Shown in pieces: positions 1 to 7,436 of a stretch of 41,557 nt of DNA. Position 1 is the first letter of the stretch, and each line of letters opens with the position of its first letter. Under the pieces are notes generated by a model. That model was given only the letters and a program-made list of their open reading frames with translations, was not told where the DNA came from and ran no database searches. The translations under genes were made by a program, and so were the position numbers. Source of the stretch: SIG469 sp964384255 (GTDB lineage Bacteria; Bacillota; Clostridia; Oscillospirales; Oscillospiraceae). Where the stretch lies: the NCBI GenBank assembly GCA_964384255.1, contig CAYLKH010000010.1, forward strand, positions 1 to 41,557. The letters are read 5' to 3'.

Positions 1-26
1 CTGGCGGTATCTAACTGATCAACAAT

Positions 27-108
27 ACTGTAAAGGGCTGTGGTTGGAGCCTTTCATGAACCGTCTTGCGGTAGGAGTGTGAAACCAATCCACAGCATCC
101 CTTACAGT
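27..108. ncRNA. Long imperfect hairpin, unclassified structured RNA or element
   Basis: The arms at 27-47 and 85-108 pair as ACTGTAA, GGG, CTGTGG and TTGG against CCAA, CCACAG, CCC and TTACAGT, interrupted only by small bulges. Inside, TTTCA (52-56) pairs with TGAAA (80-84), and ACCG (60-63) with CGGT (69-72) closes a 5-nt loop. A further small hairpin TGTCC/GGACA lies at 118-134. No U-run follows, so it is not an obvious terminator. It sits about 60 bases before the collagen-like gene and could be part of that leader, an independent small RNA, or the end of an element that continues off the left edge. I do not recognise the family. Confidence 0.5.
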
Positions 109-171
109 GTAGCACATGTCCTTGGAGAGGGACACTAATAACTACTACTCTATAATACAAGGAATATTAAT

Positions 172-1698
172 ATGAAGGAAATACTTAGAAAATCTCTCCC
201 TCCCTATGGTATGCCGCTCAAAGATGAGATCGGCGAAAGGCCCGAAAAGGTTATGATGGGTATGCCCGGCATGGGTGGTCCCGGCGGCCCTGGTGGCCCC
301 GGTGGTATGCCCGGTCCCGGCGGTCCTGGTGGCCCCGGTGGTATGCCCGGTCCCGGTGGCCCTGGTGGCCCCGGTGGTCCTGGTGGAGCTTCTGCTGATC
401 CCACCGACGACCCCATGTTCCCCCGTTCGTTCAAGGCGATCCCCTCTTATGTTATCGAAGATAACAGGGTAACTGCCTTCCCCACCGTTCACGCTCTCGA
501 GGGTGAGGTCGGCGCCAACGAAGCAAAGGGCATAAAGTTCACTACCGAAGAAAAATTTATCAACGGCATCATCGTTAAGGGCAACAGCAGATATACTATC
601 TCTGATGCATACTTCAAGCTGGACGGTCAGGGCGTTAACGATTTTGACGGCATCGGTTCTGCCGTTATGGTCACCGATAACGCTGAGCTGACGGTCAAAG
701 ACAGCTATATCGAGACTAACGGCGTTATCCGCCCCTGCACCGCCTGCGCAGGAAAGTCGACCCTTATTGTTGACGGATGCCGGATTTATGGTAACAGCGG
801 TCCGCTGCCCAACTATTATGACAAAGAAAACCCCATCAAAGGTCCCGGCATGATGGAACCGCCCGCAGGTCTTTTCCTGGGCGGTACCTGCCGCACCCAT
901 CTTTCTGTCGGCACCACCAAAACCTACTACAAAAACACCTACATCGAAGCCGAGGGCTGGGCTGCACTTTCTACCGACAACGGCCGTGATCTGTATCTTG
1001 AAGCCGATAATTGCGAAGTTGTTGTTCGTAATATAGGTTATGGCGTTTATGCCGATGGAGGCTGCAATGTTGTTCTGAACGACTGCCGATTTAAGGTCGC
1101 CACCCACGCTGGTATTCTTGCCGGAGACTTTACCGCCAAATTCACTGGCTGCGACATTATTTCTGACCGCTACGATTTTATGTGTCACGACCTTTCCGGC
1201 GGCGTATCCTCTGTGGCTCCGCTGGAAGTCAGGGGCAGCAGCTGCTTTGCTCAGGACGAATGCTTCCGCATAAAGAGCCACAATATTCACGTTGACATTG
1301 ACAATTCCAGGCTCACTTCTCCAAATTACATCGTTCACGCCATTGTAAACGACGACTCTGACGCCGGTTCTCTGCCTGACGACGCTGTTCCCTATGGCAA
1401 CAAGCTGTATATCACCGGTTCCGAACTGGACGGCGACATTGTTAACGACGATATTCGCACCATGGCCATAATACTTAAAGGCTCCACTGTTAAAGGCGCG
1501 ATCGTCGGGGCTTATCTCCAGCTTGAAGGCTCCAGCTGGTATGCTTCAAAGGACTCTTCCATAGCTCTGGTAGGCTGCTCCTCCATCGATGGAATCGACG
1601 CTCCCTCAGGAGTTGTCATCAAAGCCATTGCTTCCGAAGGCACGACCCTTTACGGCAGCTATGACCTTCCCTCCGGTGGAAAGCTTATAGTTGAATGA
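172..1698 (+). CDS. Collagen-like Gly-Pro-Gly segment fused to a right-handed beta-helix protein
   Basis: A 508-residue protein of unknown function. A short lysine-rich N-terminus is followed at about residues 33-76 by a Gly-Pro-Gly-Gly/Met-Pro-Gly repeat tract. The rest is rich in Asp, Gly and short beta-strand-like turns (V-x-D-x-x-x-x, G-x-D patterns), typical of parallel beta-helix folds found in pectate-lyase-like and adhesin proteins. No signal peptide, membrane segment or sortase motif is visible, so export is not evident. ATG at 172 has an AAGGA site 8 bases upstream. The gene ends just before a strong bidirectional terminator. The repeat DNA at about 270-385 is a candidate for slippage and length variation. 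A structural or carbohydrate-related role is possible but unproven. Confidence 0.75.
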   Translation: MKEILRKSLPPYGMPLKDEIGERPEKVMMGMPGMGGPGGPGGPGGMPGPGGPGGPGGMPGPGGPGGPGGPGGASADPTDDPMFPRSFKAIPSYVIEDNRVTAFPTVHALEGEVGANEAKGIKFTTEEKFINGIIVKGNSRYTISDAYFKLDGQGVNDFDGIGSAVMVTDNAELTVKDSYIETNGVIRPCTACAGKSTLIVDGCRIYGNSGPLPNYYDKENPIKGPGMMEPPAGLFLGGTCRTHLSVGTTKTYYKNTYIEAEGWAALSTDNGRDLYLEADNCEVVVRNIGYGVYADGGCNVVLNDCRFKVATHAGILAGDFTAKFTGCDIISDRYDFMCHDLSGGVSSVAPLEVRGSSCFAQDECFRIKSHNIHVDIDNSRLTSPNYIVHAIVNDDSDAGSLPDDAVPYGNKLYITGSELDGDIVNDDIRTMAIILKGSTVKGAIVGAYLQLEGSSWYASKDSSIALVGCSSIDGIDAPSGVVIKAIASEGTTLYGSYDLPSGGKLIVE

Positions 1699-1705
1699 TC
1701 CAGCC

Positions 1706-1762
1706 AACAAACGAAAACCACCCCGCGACCGGTTTCGGTCACGGGGTGGTTCGTTTGTTTTA
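1706..1762. terminator. Bidirectional intrinsic terminator
   Basis: A long stem, ACCACCCCGCGACCG against CGGTCACGGGGTGGT with one mismatch, is extended by ACAAACGA/TCGTTTGT and a short loop. It is flanked by A- and T-runs on both sides. It separates the convergent beta-helix gene and the NifX-like gene and reaches the stop codon of the latter. Confidence 0.9.
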
Positions 1763-2119
1763 ATCGTGATGATGTCCTTCTTCGCCATGGTTATGGTGGC
1801 AAACAACGCCGGTGGACTTAAGCTCGCCTTTGAGGTAAGCTTCAACAGCGGCGGCAGCGTCGCCCTGGGCGCCAACTATGACCTCGATATTTCGTGAATT
1901 GAATATATCAACTGCGGCGGCTCCCATACCTCCGGCGATTATTACATCGACTCCCATGTCTCCAAGAAAGTTTGGCAAAAATCCGGGCTTGTGGCCGGGA
2001 TTGGGAACGACCTGAGTGTCGGTCACCTTATTGTTATCAGTCTCAAAGATGGTAAAGTTTTCACAATGTCCAAAATGTCCGGATACCTGAGTACCCATGC
2101 AGGCAACTGAAATTTTCAT
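1760..2119 (-). CDS. NifX/NifB-type dinitrogenase cofactor family protein with His-rich tail
   Basis: A 119-residue protein of the dinitrogenase iron-molybdenum cofactor (NifB/NifX C-terminal) family, which binds or carries metal-sulfur clusters. The N-terminus has the family pattern KISVACMGTQVSGHFGHCENF, and the middle has DVIIAGGMGAAAVD. The C-terminus ends in a cluster of six histidines with acidic residues, a probable extra metal site. AGGAG precedes the ATG. It is the last gene of a minus-strand operon that encodes a second NifX-like protein and two MinD-type ferredoxin-ATPases. No nitrogenase genes are present, so the cluster resembles the 'orange protein' type of Mo/Fe-S assembly found in anaerobes rather than nitrogen fixation. 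The exact cofactor is not known. Confidence 0.85.
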   Translation of the reverse strand: MKISVACMGTQVSGHFGHCENFTIFETDNNKVTDTQVVPNPGHKPGFLPNFLGDMGVDVIIAGGMGAAAVDIFNSRNIEVIVGAQGDAAAAVEAYLKGELKSTGVVCHHNHGEEGHHHD

Positions 2120-2131
2120 AGCGATTCTCCT

Positions 2132-3001
2132 TTAGCCGTTTAGTATATTCATGGTTTTGTTGTATATTTCAAACAGCGCGCTTCTTGCGGGGCAATCAAT
2201 GTCCGCAATGCTTCTTCCGCTGTTTATAACGCAGGAAACTTTTTCGTCAAAGGGAACTGTTCCCAAAAACGGGATATGGGACCGGAAGCAAAAATCCCTT
2301 ATCTCTTCGGTCCTCTCGAGAGAAATATCAGACTTATTAACGCATACCGCTGTTTTTACGTTTAAGGTGTCAGTGGTTTTAATAAGCCGTTTCAGATCGC
2401 TCAGGCCCGAAACAGTCGGCTCAGTAACTATCAGAGCCATATCTACCCCCGCTACCGAAGCTATTACCTGACAGCCTATGCCGGGCGAGCCGTCGATTAT
2501 CTGAAGAGGGCAGTCGGCCGCCTGTTCTTTAAGCTGAGATTTGACTTCGGTAACCAGTTTTCCGGAATTTCCCCGTCCCATTTTCAGCTTTGCCGTTGAA
2601 AATATCCGCTGGTCACGATAAAGGGTGACCTCACCGGCCTCGTCTGCCCTCATGGTAACGGCTCCGGTTTTACAAACATGGGTACATACTCCGCAGCCCT
2701 CGCAGGCAAAATCTCTCACCGCCAGCTTACCGTCAGTGTCTGCTATGGCTCCAAACCGGCACGCATTCAGGCAGCTGCCGCAGCCAACGCAAAGGTCGCT
2801 GTCGATATGGGCCTTTTTTGAGCCGAAATATGCCCTGCTCTGACCGGGTACGTTCATAGAAGTGACCAGGTGGAGATTGGGTGCGTCAACGTCACAGTCG
2901 GCAAAAGCCAGCGCTTTTGAAAAATCGATAAAAGCAGCGGCGGTGGTTGTTTTTCCTGTCCCGCCCTTTCCGCTGAGTATCAACAGTCGTTTCACAGGCA
3001 A
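2132..3001 (-). CDS. MinD-superfamily P-loop ATPase with inserted 2x[4Fe-4S] ferredoxin domain
   Basis: A 289-residue protein. The deviant Walker A motif SGKGGTGKT is at about residues 10-18. Two CxxCxxC-type ferredoxin clusters follow (CVGCGSCLNAC and CEGCGVCTHVC, about residues 72-112) before the rest of the MinD fold resumes with the IIDGSPGIGC switch motif. Family members are cytoplasmic ATPases thought to load or transfer Fe-S or Mo clusters in concert with NifX-like carriers. The start overlaps the end of the upstream paralogue by 10 bases, implying translational coupling and possibly a heterodimer. The next gene starts 12 bases downstream. The substrate is not established. Confidence 0.9.
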   Translation of the reverse strand: MPVKRLLILSGKGGTGKTTTAAAFIDFSKALAFADCDVDAPNLHLVTSMNVPGQSRAYFGSKKAHIDSDLCVGCGSCLNACRFGAIADTDGKLAVRDFACEGCGVCTHVCKTGAVTMRADEAGEVTLYRDQRIFSTAKLKMGRGNSGKLVTEVKSQLKEQAADCPLQIIDGSPGIGCQVIASVAGVDMALIVTEPTVSGLSDLKRLIKTTDTLNVKTAVCVNKSDISLERTEEIRDFCFRSHIPFLGTVPFDEKVSCVINSGRSIADIDCPARSALFEIYNKTMNILNG

Positions 3002-3825
3002 GCCTCCTCCGTTATGCGGCGCAGAATACTAAGGAACAAAAGACGCAGGCTCTCATCATGTCTGACAGCCACCTTTCCCGCAGAACACAAAGCAGCGGTG
3101 CTTGGAGAAAAGGGTATCCGGGCAAGGATATCCAGACCCTTTTCGGCGCAAAAATCGTCAAGGGGACCATAAACATCAGATTCCTTATTAATAACTATGC
3201 TGCATTTTTTGCCAAGGATGGTGACCAGTTCATAAACCATTTGCAGATTGTGAAGGCCAAAGGCAGTAGGCTCAGCCACCAGCACGCAGTGATCGGCATC
3301 CATAATGCTCTCCATAGCCGGGCATCCACTGCCGGGAGGACAGTCTATAATCGTCAACTGTTCTCTTTTATCTTTCAGTATCTGCCGGATCACTGCCACT
3401 CCGGAAGCTTCTCCCGGGTCAAGGATCCCCGTTATGACGGTAACGTTTTCGCTGACCCCTGTTTCAACAACACCCAGACGCTTTTTGCTTTCACCCATAG
3501 CGCCTTCCGGGCAAAGGAGCATACAGCCGCCGCAGCTGTGGCAAAGCTGGGGGAACAGCCTGGGTTTGCCCCTGATAAATAGCAAAGCATTAAACTGGCA
3601 AACCTGAGTACACCTTCGGCACCCAACGCATTTTTCCATATGGACCAAGGGGACAGAAGTAAACACTTCTTCTGTCACCACCGATTGAGGTTCGAAAAAA
3701 AGCCGTCCATTTGGTTCTTCAACATCACAGTCGATGTATACCGCCGCCGGTGCAACTGCTGCAAGATTCACCGCGACAAAGGTTTTTCCCGTTCCACCCT
3801 TTCCGCTGAGTATTGCAATCTTCAT
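2992..3825 (-). CDS. MinD-superfamily P-loop ATPase with inserted 2x[4Fe-4S] ferredoxin domain (paralogue)
   Basis: A 277-residue paralogue of the downstream gene. Walker A GKGGTGKT is at residues 8-15. Ferredoxin motifs CVGCRRCTQVC and CHSCGGCMLLC sit in the same insertion point, followed by IIDCPPGSGCP. The ATG overlaps the stop of the upstream NifX-like gene by 4 bases (ATGA), and its own 3' end overlaps the next ATPase by 10 bases, so all three are translationally coupled. Pairs of such ATPases with NifX proteins are a known anaerobe-specific arrangement; the proposed role is ATP-driven metal-cluster handling. Which of the pair is catalytic cannot be read from the sequence, since both Walker motifs look intact. 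Confidence 0.9.
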   Translation of the reverse strand: MKIAILSGKGGTGKTFVAVNLAAVAPAAVYIDCDVEEPNGRLFFEPQSVVTEEVFTSVPLVHMEKCVGCRRCTQVCQFNALLFIRGKPRLFPQLCHSCGGCMLLCPEGAMGESKKRLGVVETGVSENVTVITGILDPGEASGVAVIRQILKDKREQLTIIDCPPGSGCPAMESIMDADHCVLVAEPTAFGLHNLQMVYELVTILGKKCSIVINKESDVYGPLDDFCAEKGLDILARIPFSPSTAALCSAGKVAVRHDESLRLLFLSILRRITEEACL

Positions 3826-4178
3826 AGTATTCCAATATAACCTCCGTGGAAAGATGTCAGCAGGCTGAGTTCCCCATTGGCGAAGGCTGCAAGATCGTCG
3901 GCTGCAAGCTCATGTTGAGACTTATAGATGTGTACCTCTGCCTCTTTCATCACCTGAGCCGCGTTTTCACCGCAACGGGGAGTTATCAGAACATCGGTCT
4001 GGAGGTCAAGTATGCACTGAGCCGCCTTCATACCGGCTCCCCCCTGAGCTTCGGCCCCCGGGTTAGTCACATATCCGATGGTTTGAGTTTCTGAATCGAA
4101 CCAGAGAAATTCCGGCGCGCGCCCGAAAGCGACGCAAACCTTCTTTCTGTCGTCGTCGACCGGTATGGCAATTATCAT
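3822..4178 (-). CDS. NifX/NifB-type dinitrogenase cofactor family protein
   Basis: A 118-residue member of the same cofactor-carrier family as the last gene in the operon, beginning MIIAIPVDDD. Conserved features visible are CVAFGRAPEF near the start and DVLITPRCGENAAQVM in the middle; it lacks the His tail of the other copy. A longer frame extends upstream, but the ATG at 4178 is chosen because GGAGG lies about 7 bases before it and because it overlaps the DUF134 stop as ATGA. Its stop overlaps the next ATPase start as ATGA as well. It probably carries a metal-sulfur cluster to or from the two ATPases; this is inference from family and context. Confidence 0.85.
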   Translation of the reverse strand: MIIAIPVDDDRKKVCVAFGRAPEFLWFDSETQTIGYVTNPGAEAQGGAGMKAAQCILDLQTDVLITPRCGENAAQVMKEAEVHIYKSQHELAADDLAAFANGELSLLTSFHGGYIGIL

Positions 4179-4537
4179 TTGGTTTCCTCCCTGATCTGGC
4201 AGGTGTGCTTCCGGCATCCGCCGCAGGCACAGTATTTTTCTTCGCCGCTGCAAAGCTGAAAGTCGCCGCCCTCGATTCGCAAAGGCAGGCCTCTGACCAA
4301 TGCACCGGCCAGCTTTTTCCTGGCGCTGTTATAGATCTGTTGAGCGGTGGTTCGGGCGACCTTCATATATTCGCTGCACTGCTCCTGAGTAAAGCCTTCG
4401 TTATCTATTAGCCGGATAGCTTCGTATTCGTCGACCGTCATAATTATTTCGTCGCCGCTGTTGCCCCGGTTGGCCGGAACAAAATAATCCACCGGCGGCA
4501 TACAGCACACTTTTCTGCATTTTCTTGGACGTGGCAC
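4175..4537 (-). CDS. DUF134 (UPF0251) helix-turn-helix regulator
   Basis: A 120-residue DNA-binding protein of the DUF134/UPF0251 family. The chosen GTG start gives the family-typical N-terminus PRPRKCRKVCCMPP; AGGAG lies 8 bases upstream. An in-frame ATG at 4543 has only 2 bases of spacing, so it is less likely. Residues about 35-85 form a sigma-like helix-turn-helix (MTVDEYEAIRLID, FTQEQCSEYM, ARTTAQQIY). The C-terminus is Cys-rich (CSGEEKYCACGGCRKHTC), suggesting metal or redox sensing. It is the first gene of the NifX/MinD operon and overlaps the next gene by 4 bases. Three palindromes cover its promoter, so it is the obvious candidate for autoregulation. Confidence 0.85.
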   Translation of the reverse strand: MPRPRKCRKVCCMPPVDYFVPANRGNSGDEIIMTVDEYEAIRLIDNEGFTQEQCSEYMKVARTTAQQIYNSARKKLAGALVRGLPLRIEGGDFQLCSGEEKYCACGGCRKHTCQIREETK

Positions 4538-4586
4538 AGGCATCGCTCCTTTAATAACCACTGAGCAAAGAAGGAATCGCAAGTTT

Positions 4587-4656
4587 TTGGCATATGTCAA
4601 TTACTATTATAGCAAATAATTGGCATATGTCAATAACTATAAATGACATATGCCAA
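4587..4656. repeat. Three-copy palindromic operator, consensus TTGGCATATGTCAA
   Basis: Copies are at 4587-4600 and 4620-4633 (identical) and 4643-4656 (inverted, one terminal base different). Each is a near-palindrome centred on CATATG. Centres are 33 and 23 bases apart. They overlap the -35, flank the -10 and lie immediately upstream of the operon. They are best explained as binding sites for the adjacent DUF134 regulator; occupancy of copies 1 and 2 would block RNA polymerase. Confidence 0.8.
4606..4633 (-). promoter_or_regulatory. Sigma-A promoter of the DUF134-NifX-MinD operon
   Basis: On the minus strand a perfect TTGACA (4628-4633) and a perfect TATAAT (4606-4611) are separated by 16 bases. 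The -35 lies inside palindrome copy 2, and palindrome copy 1 starts just downstream of the -10. Confidence 0.8.
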
Positions 4657-4660
4657 TTAT

Positions 4661-5980
4661 TTATTTTACGACCGATATCTGGTCTATACCATAATATTCA
4701 AGAGCTTCCACCGCCTGGGCAGTTATGCGTTCTCCTGAAACGACCACAGGTATGGCCGGCGGACACGAAACGGTAGGCATTGCGCATATCCTGCCCCGGG
4801 CATCAGCGGAAACGATAGTTTCCTGAGGGGCAAGCACAGCCTGGCGGATAGACATGACCTTTTCTCCTCTTATGGCAGGAAAGGTTATTTCGGCATAGTA
4901 ACGGCTATCGTTAGGTCCAAGGGCATCCGTTATCTTTTTTATATCTGCACGAGAGGTTTCAGCTGTAGCCATCATAACAACGTGATCCCGGTCTGCATAT
5001 TCGCACTCAACGCCGCCGCTTCGCAGCTTATCCGAAAGTATGTACCCCGTTATTCCCCAGGGCGCCCTGATCGTCAGCTTCAGTGGGTCAGAGTTCAAAA
5101 TCTCCCAGCCGGAGTCACGAAGCTGCTGTTTAGCTCCGTCTATAAGACTGACAGTATCCAGAAGCCTTTCTCTGTAGGTTTCCGAAAGATATGCGTTGCA
5201 CATATCAAGGGAAGCCAGTATCAGATATGACGGGCTTGTGGAGCCAAAAAGGCTCATGGCAGATTTGGCATTCAGGGTCAAAATCGTTTCATTAGAGATA
5301 TGGAGATACGCTCCTCCGGTAAGCACAGGCAGAGTCTTGTGGGCAGAATCGCAGCATATATCCGCGCCCATATCCACAGGGTGGGACGGTTGGGGCAAAA
5401 AGTGGAGATATGCCCCGTGAGCGTTATCCACCGCCAACAGGGTGTTATATTTGTGGCACACCTCAGCCAGCGCCCTTATATCAAGCCTGCCCCCCAGATA
5501 ATCAGGGCTTGTTACGTAAACCGCTGCGGGAGGGCTTTGCAGTCTGCTGAGGGCAGATTCAAGGGATGCTGCCGAAATATTGCAGCTGCACAGGGATTCG
5601 GTGTCTCTGTCTGGCCAGAGCCAGATAACATCCAGATCCAGTAATGCGGCAGCATAGACAAAGGCTTTATGTACGTTTCGGGCGGCCAGGACCGTTGTGC
5701 TTCCGCTGGCCATTGAAGCCAGACACAGCATTGCCCGAATACACTGGCTGGAGCCTTCTGTCGAATACACCGTTCGTTCAGATCCAAACAACTGCGACGC
5801 ATTGGCTTCGCTCTGAGCGATTATGCCCTGCGCTTCATAAAGGGAATCGGCTCCCTTTATCTCGGTTATGTCCATAGGCTCGGGTCCCAGAAAGGGTATG
5901 CCCTTATGTCCCGGCATATGCAGTCTGGAAAGCCCCGAAGTCTGATATGCCTTAAGGAAATCAGCTATGGGAGTTTTCAT
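4661..5980 (-). CDS. Orn/Lys/Arg decarboxylase-family PLP enzyme
   Basis: A 439-residue fold-type I PLP enzyme of the basic amino acid decarboxylase family. It has the family opening SRLHMPGHKG near residue 18, the aspartate of AVDNAHGAYL that contacts PLP, and the Schiff-base lysine K215 in DSAHKTLPVL. It is shorter than the inducible decarboxylases and lacks their N-terminal wing domain, like the small Firmicutes SpeA/Cad-type proteins, so the substrate (Arg, Lys or Orn) cannot be assigned. The ATG at 5980 is chosen because it overlaps the stop of the SCIFF maturase as ATGA; no strong independent ribosome site is seen. The coupling to a RiPP maturase is unusual and worth noting. Confidence 0.85.
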   Translation of the reverse strand: MKTPIADFLKAYQTSGLSRLHMPGHKGIPFLGPEPMDITEIKGADSLYEAQGIIAQSEANASQLFGSERTVYSTEGSSQCIRAMLCLASMASGSTTVLAARNVHKAFVYAAALLDLDVIWLWPDRDTESLCSCNISAASLESALSRLQSPPAAVYVTSPDYLGGRLDIRALAEVCHKYNTLLAVDNAHGAYLHFLPQPSHPVDMGADICCDSAHKTLPVLTGGAYLHISNETILTLNAKSAMSLFGSTSPSYLILASLDMCNAYLSETYRERLLDTVSLIDGAKQQLRDSGWEILNSDPLKLTIRAPWGITGYILSDKLRSGGVECEYADRDHVVMMATAETSRADIKKITDALGPNDSRYYAEITFPAIRGEKVMSIRQAVLAPQETIVSADARGRICAMPTVSCPPAIPVVVSGERITAQAVEALEYYGIDQISVVK

Positions 5981-7365
5981 GCCTGTTCTTTTTCCGCAGC
6001 CTGCGCCGCCTTTATCATAATGGCACATTCAATACGCTTGCGGAACAGCTGGCATCCCTGTTCATAAACGCCCTTGATCGAACCGGTAGCGTGGAAGGCA
6101 TTGGCCGCGCACCCTCCGGAACAATAAAGTCTTGCCCAGCAATCGCGGCACTCTTCCCGGGCATAGGCGTTGCAGCTGCGAAACTCATTGCGAAGTTCGT
6201 CGTTGGTAACTCCGTTCCACACATCTCCCAGCTTATAGCCTTCCTCGCCCACAAACTGATGGCAGGGATAAAGATCGCCCCATGGAGTCACCGCCATATA
6301 CTCCGTTCCGCTTCCGCATCCGGAAATACGTTTATAGATGCATGGGCCATTAGTCAGGTCAAGCATATAATGGTAGAAGGTGAATCCTCTGCCCTCTTTT
6401 TCCCGTTTGAGCATTTCCTTTGCCAGGATCTCGTAATGTTCTTTGACAGTTTCAAGATCCTGCTCCGTCAGGGCCGATGGGTCGTCGGGGGCGCAGACCA
6501 CCGGTTCCATGCTCAGCTCGGTGAAGCCCAGGTCTGCCATGTGGAAAACATCGTTGGAAAAGTCTGGATTTGCGTGAGTAAATGTACCCCGCATATAGTA
6601 TTCCTTATCTCCCCGGGCCTTGACAAGCTTTTGAAATTTGGGGACGATACGGTCATAGCTTCCGTTTCCGGCGTGATCCACCCGGGTCCGGTCGTTGATC
6701 TCCCTGCGTCCATCAAGGCTGAGGACAACATTGGTCATCTCACGGTTGGCAAATTCGATCACATCATCGTCAATAAGCATACCGTTAGTGGTCAGGGTAA
6801 ATCTGAAATTTTTGCCTTTTTCTTTTTCAACGCTTCTGGCGTAGGCCACCAGCTGCTTGACAACGTCCCAGTTCATCAGAGGTTCTCCGCCAAAGAAATC
6901 GACCTCAAGATTGGTCCGTGAGCCGGAATTGTCCATAAGGAAATCCAGCGCCTGTTTGCCAACCTCAAAGCTCATCAGGGCTCTGTCGCCATGATATCTG
7001 CCCTGGCTGGCGAAGCAATAAGAGCAGTTAAGGTTGCAGGTATGGGCAACATGAAGGCACAGCGCCTTAACAACGTTTCCCGATCTTTCCTTGAAGGTTC
7101 CCGCCAGATCGGCAAAGGTATCCGGCGAAAACAGCTTTCCCTGCTTTTCAAGAGTCTCAACATCATTAATGCAAAGATAAATATCCTGTTCGGTAACGTC
7201 GGGCCGGTCAGAATATTTTTCCAGCAGCTGCGAAACTATCTGGTCCGCCGGGACTGTTTTGTACATTTCGATTATGTCGTAAGCCACCTCATCCACCACG
7301 TGAACCGATCCGGAGCAGGTGTCGAGAACTATATTGAAGCCATTTAGCTTATACTGATGAACCAT
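5977..7365 (-). CDS. scfB: SCIFF peptide radical-SAM maturase (thioether-forming)
   Basis: A 462-residue radical-SAM/SPASM enzyme. The N-terminus (to about residue 95) looks like the peptide-binding region of RiPP maturases. The radical-SAM cluster motif is CNLNCSYC near residue 108, and the glycine-rich FFGGEP motif follows. The C-terminal SPASM region has several cysteines (CGSGTEYMAV, YPCHQF, CRDCWARLYCSGGC). The family installs Cys-to-Thr thioether links in SCIFF peptides using SAM and auxiliary Fe-S clusters in the cytoplasm. AGGAGG lies 8 bases before the ATG. The SCIFF precursor gene is 71 bases upstream, separated by a hairpin, and the decarboxylase overlaps downstream. Confidence 0.95.
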   Translation of the reverse strand: MVHQYKLNGFNIVLDTCSGSVHVVDEVAYDIIEMYKTVPADQIVSQLLEKYSDRPDVTEQDIYLCINDVETLEKQGKLFSPDTFADLAGTFKERSGNVVKALCLHVAHTCNLNCSYCFASQGRYHGDRALMSFEVGKQALDFLMDNSGSRTNLEVDFFGGEPLMNWDVVKQLVAYARSVEKEKGKNFRFTLTTNGMLIDDDVIEFANREMTNVVLSLDGRREINDRTRVDHAGNGSYDRIVPKFQKLVKARGDKEYYMRGTFTHANPDFSNDVFHMADLGFTELSMEPVVCAPDDPSALTEQDLETVKEHYEILAKEMLKREKEGRGFTFYHYMLDLTNGPCIYKRISGCGSGTEYMAVTPWGDLYPCHQFVGEEGYKLGDVWNGVTNDELRNEFRSCNAYAREECRDCWARLYCSGGCAANAFHATGSIKGVYEQGCQLFRKRIECAIMIKAAQAAEKEQA

Positions 7366-7391
7366 AAGGGTATCCTCCTGTCAGCACAAAG

Positions 7392-7420
7392 AAAAGGTGC
7401 AACTGACGGCTGCACCTTTT
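7392..7420 (-). terminator. Attenuating hairpin between SCIFF and maturase
   Basis: AAAAGGTGCA and TGCACCTTTT form a 10-bp stem with a 9-base loop. In minus-strand reading it is followed by CTTT, a weak U-tract. It probably lets some transcripts stop after the small peptide gene, giving more precursor than maturase. Confidence 0.7.
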
Positions 7421-7436
7421 CCGGTAATCATTTATC

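Noticed and set aside
27..134. IS200/IS605 right end or TnpB guide RNA
   Set aside because: No transposase remnant is visible in the available bases, and no diagnostic end sequence could be recognised; it cannot be excluded because the window begins here.
145..1338. Long minus-strand open frame antisense to the collagen-like gene, with Thr-Gly-Ala-Thr-Arg repeats
   Set aside because: Its repeats are just the complement of the Gly-Pro-Gly tract; it has no ribosome site, and codon-bias shadows of this length also occur opposite the symporter and tsf genes.
4587..4656. CRISPR-like array
   Set aside because: Only three short palindromic copies, one inverted, with unequal spacing and no cas genes; an operator is the better reading.
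5913..5920. GGCATATG in the decarboxylase gene as a fourth DUF134 site
   Set aside because: It matches only the palindrome core, lies within coding sequence and away from any promoter; chance is sufficient.
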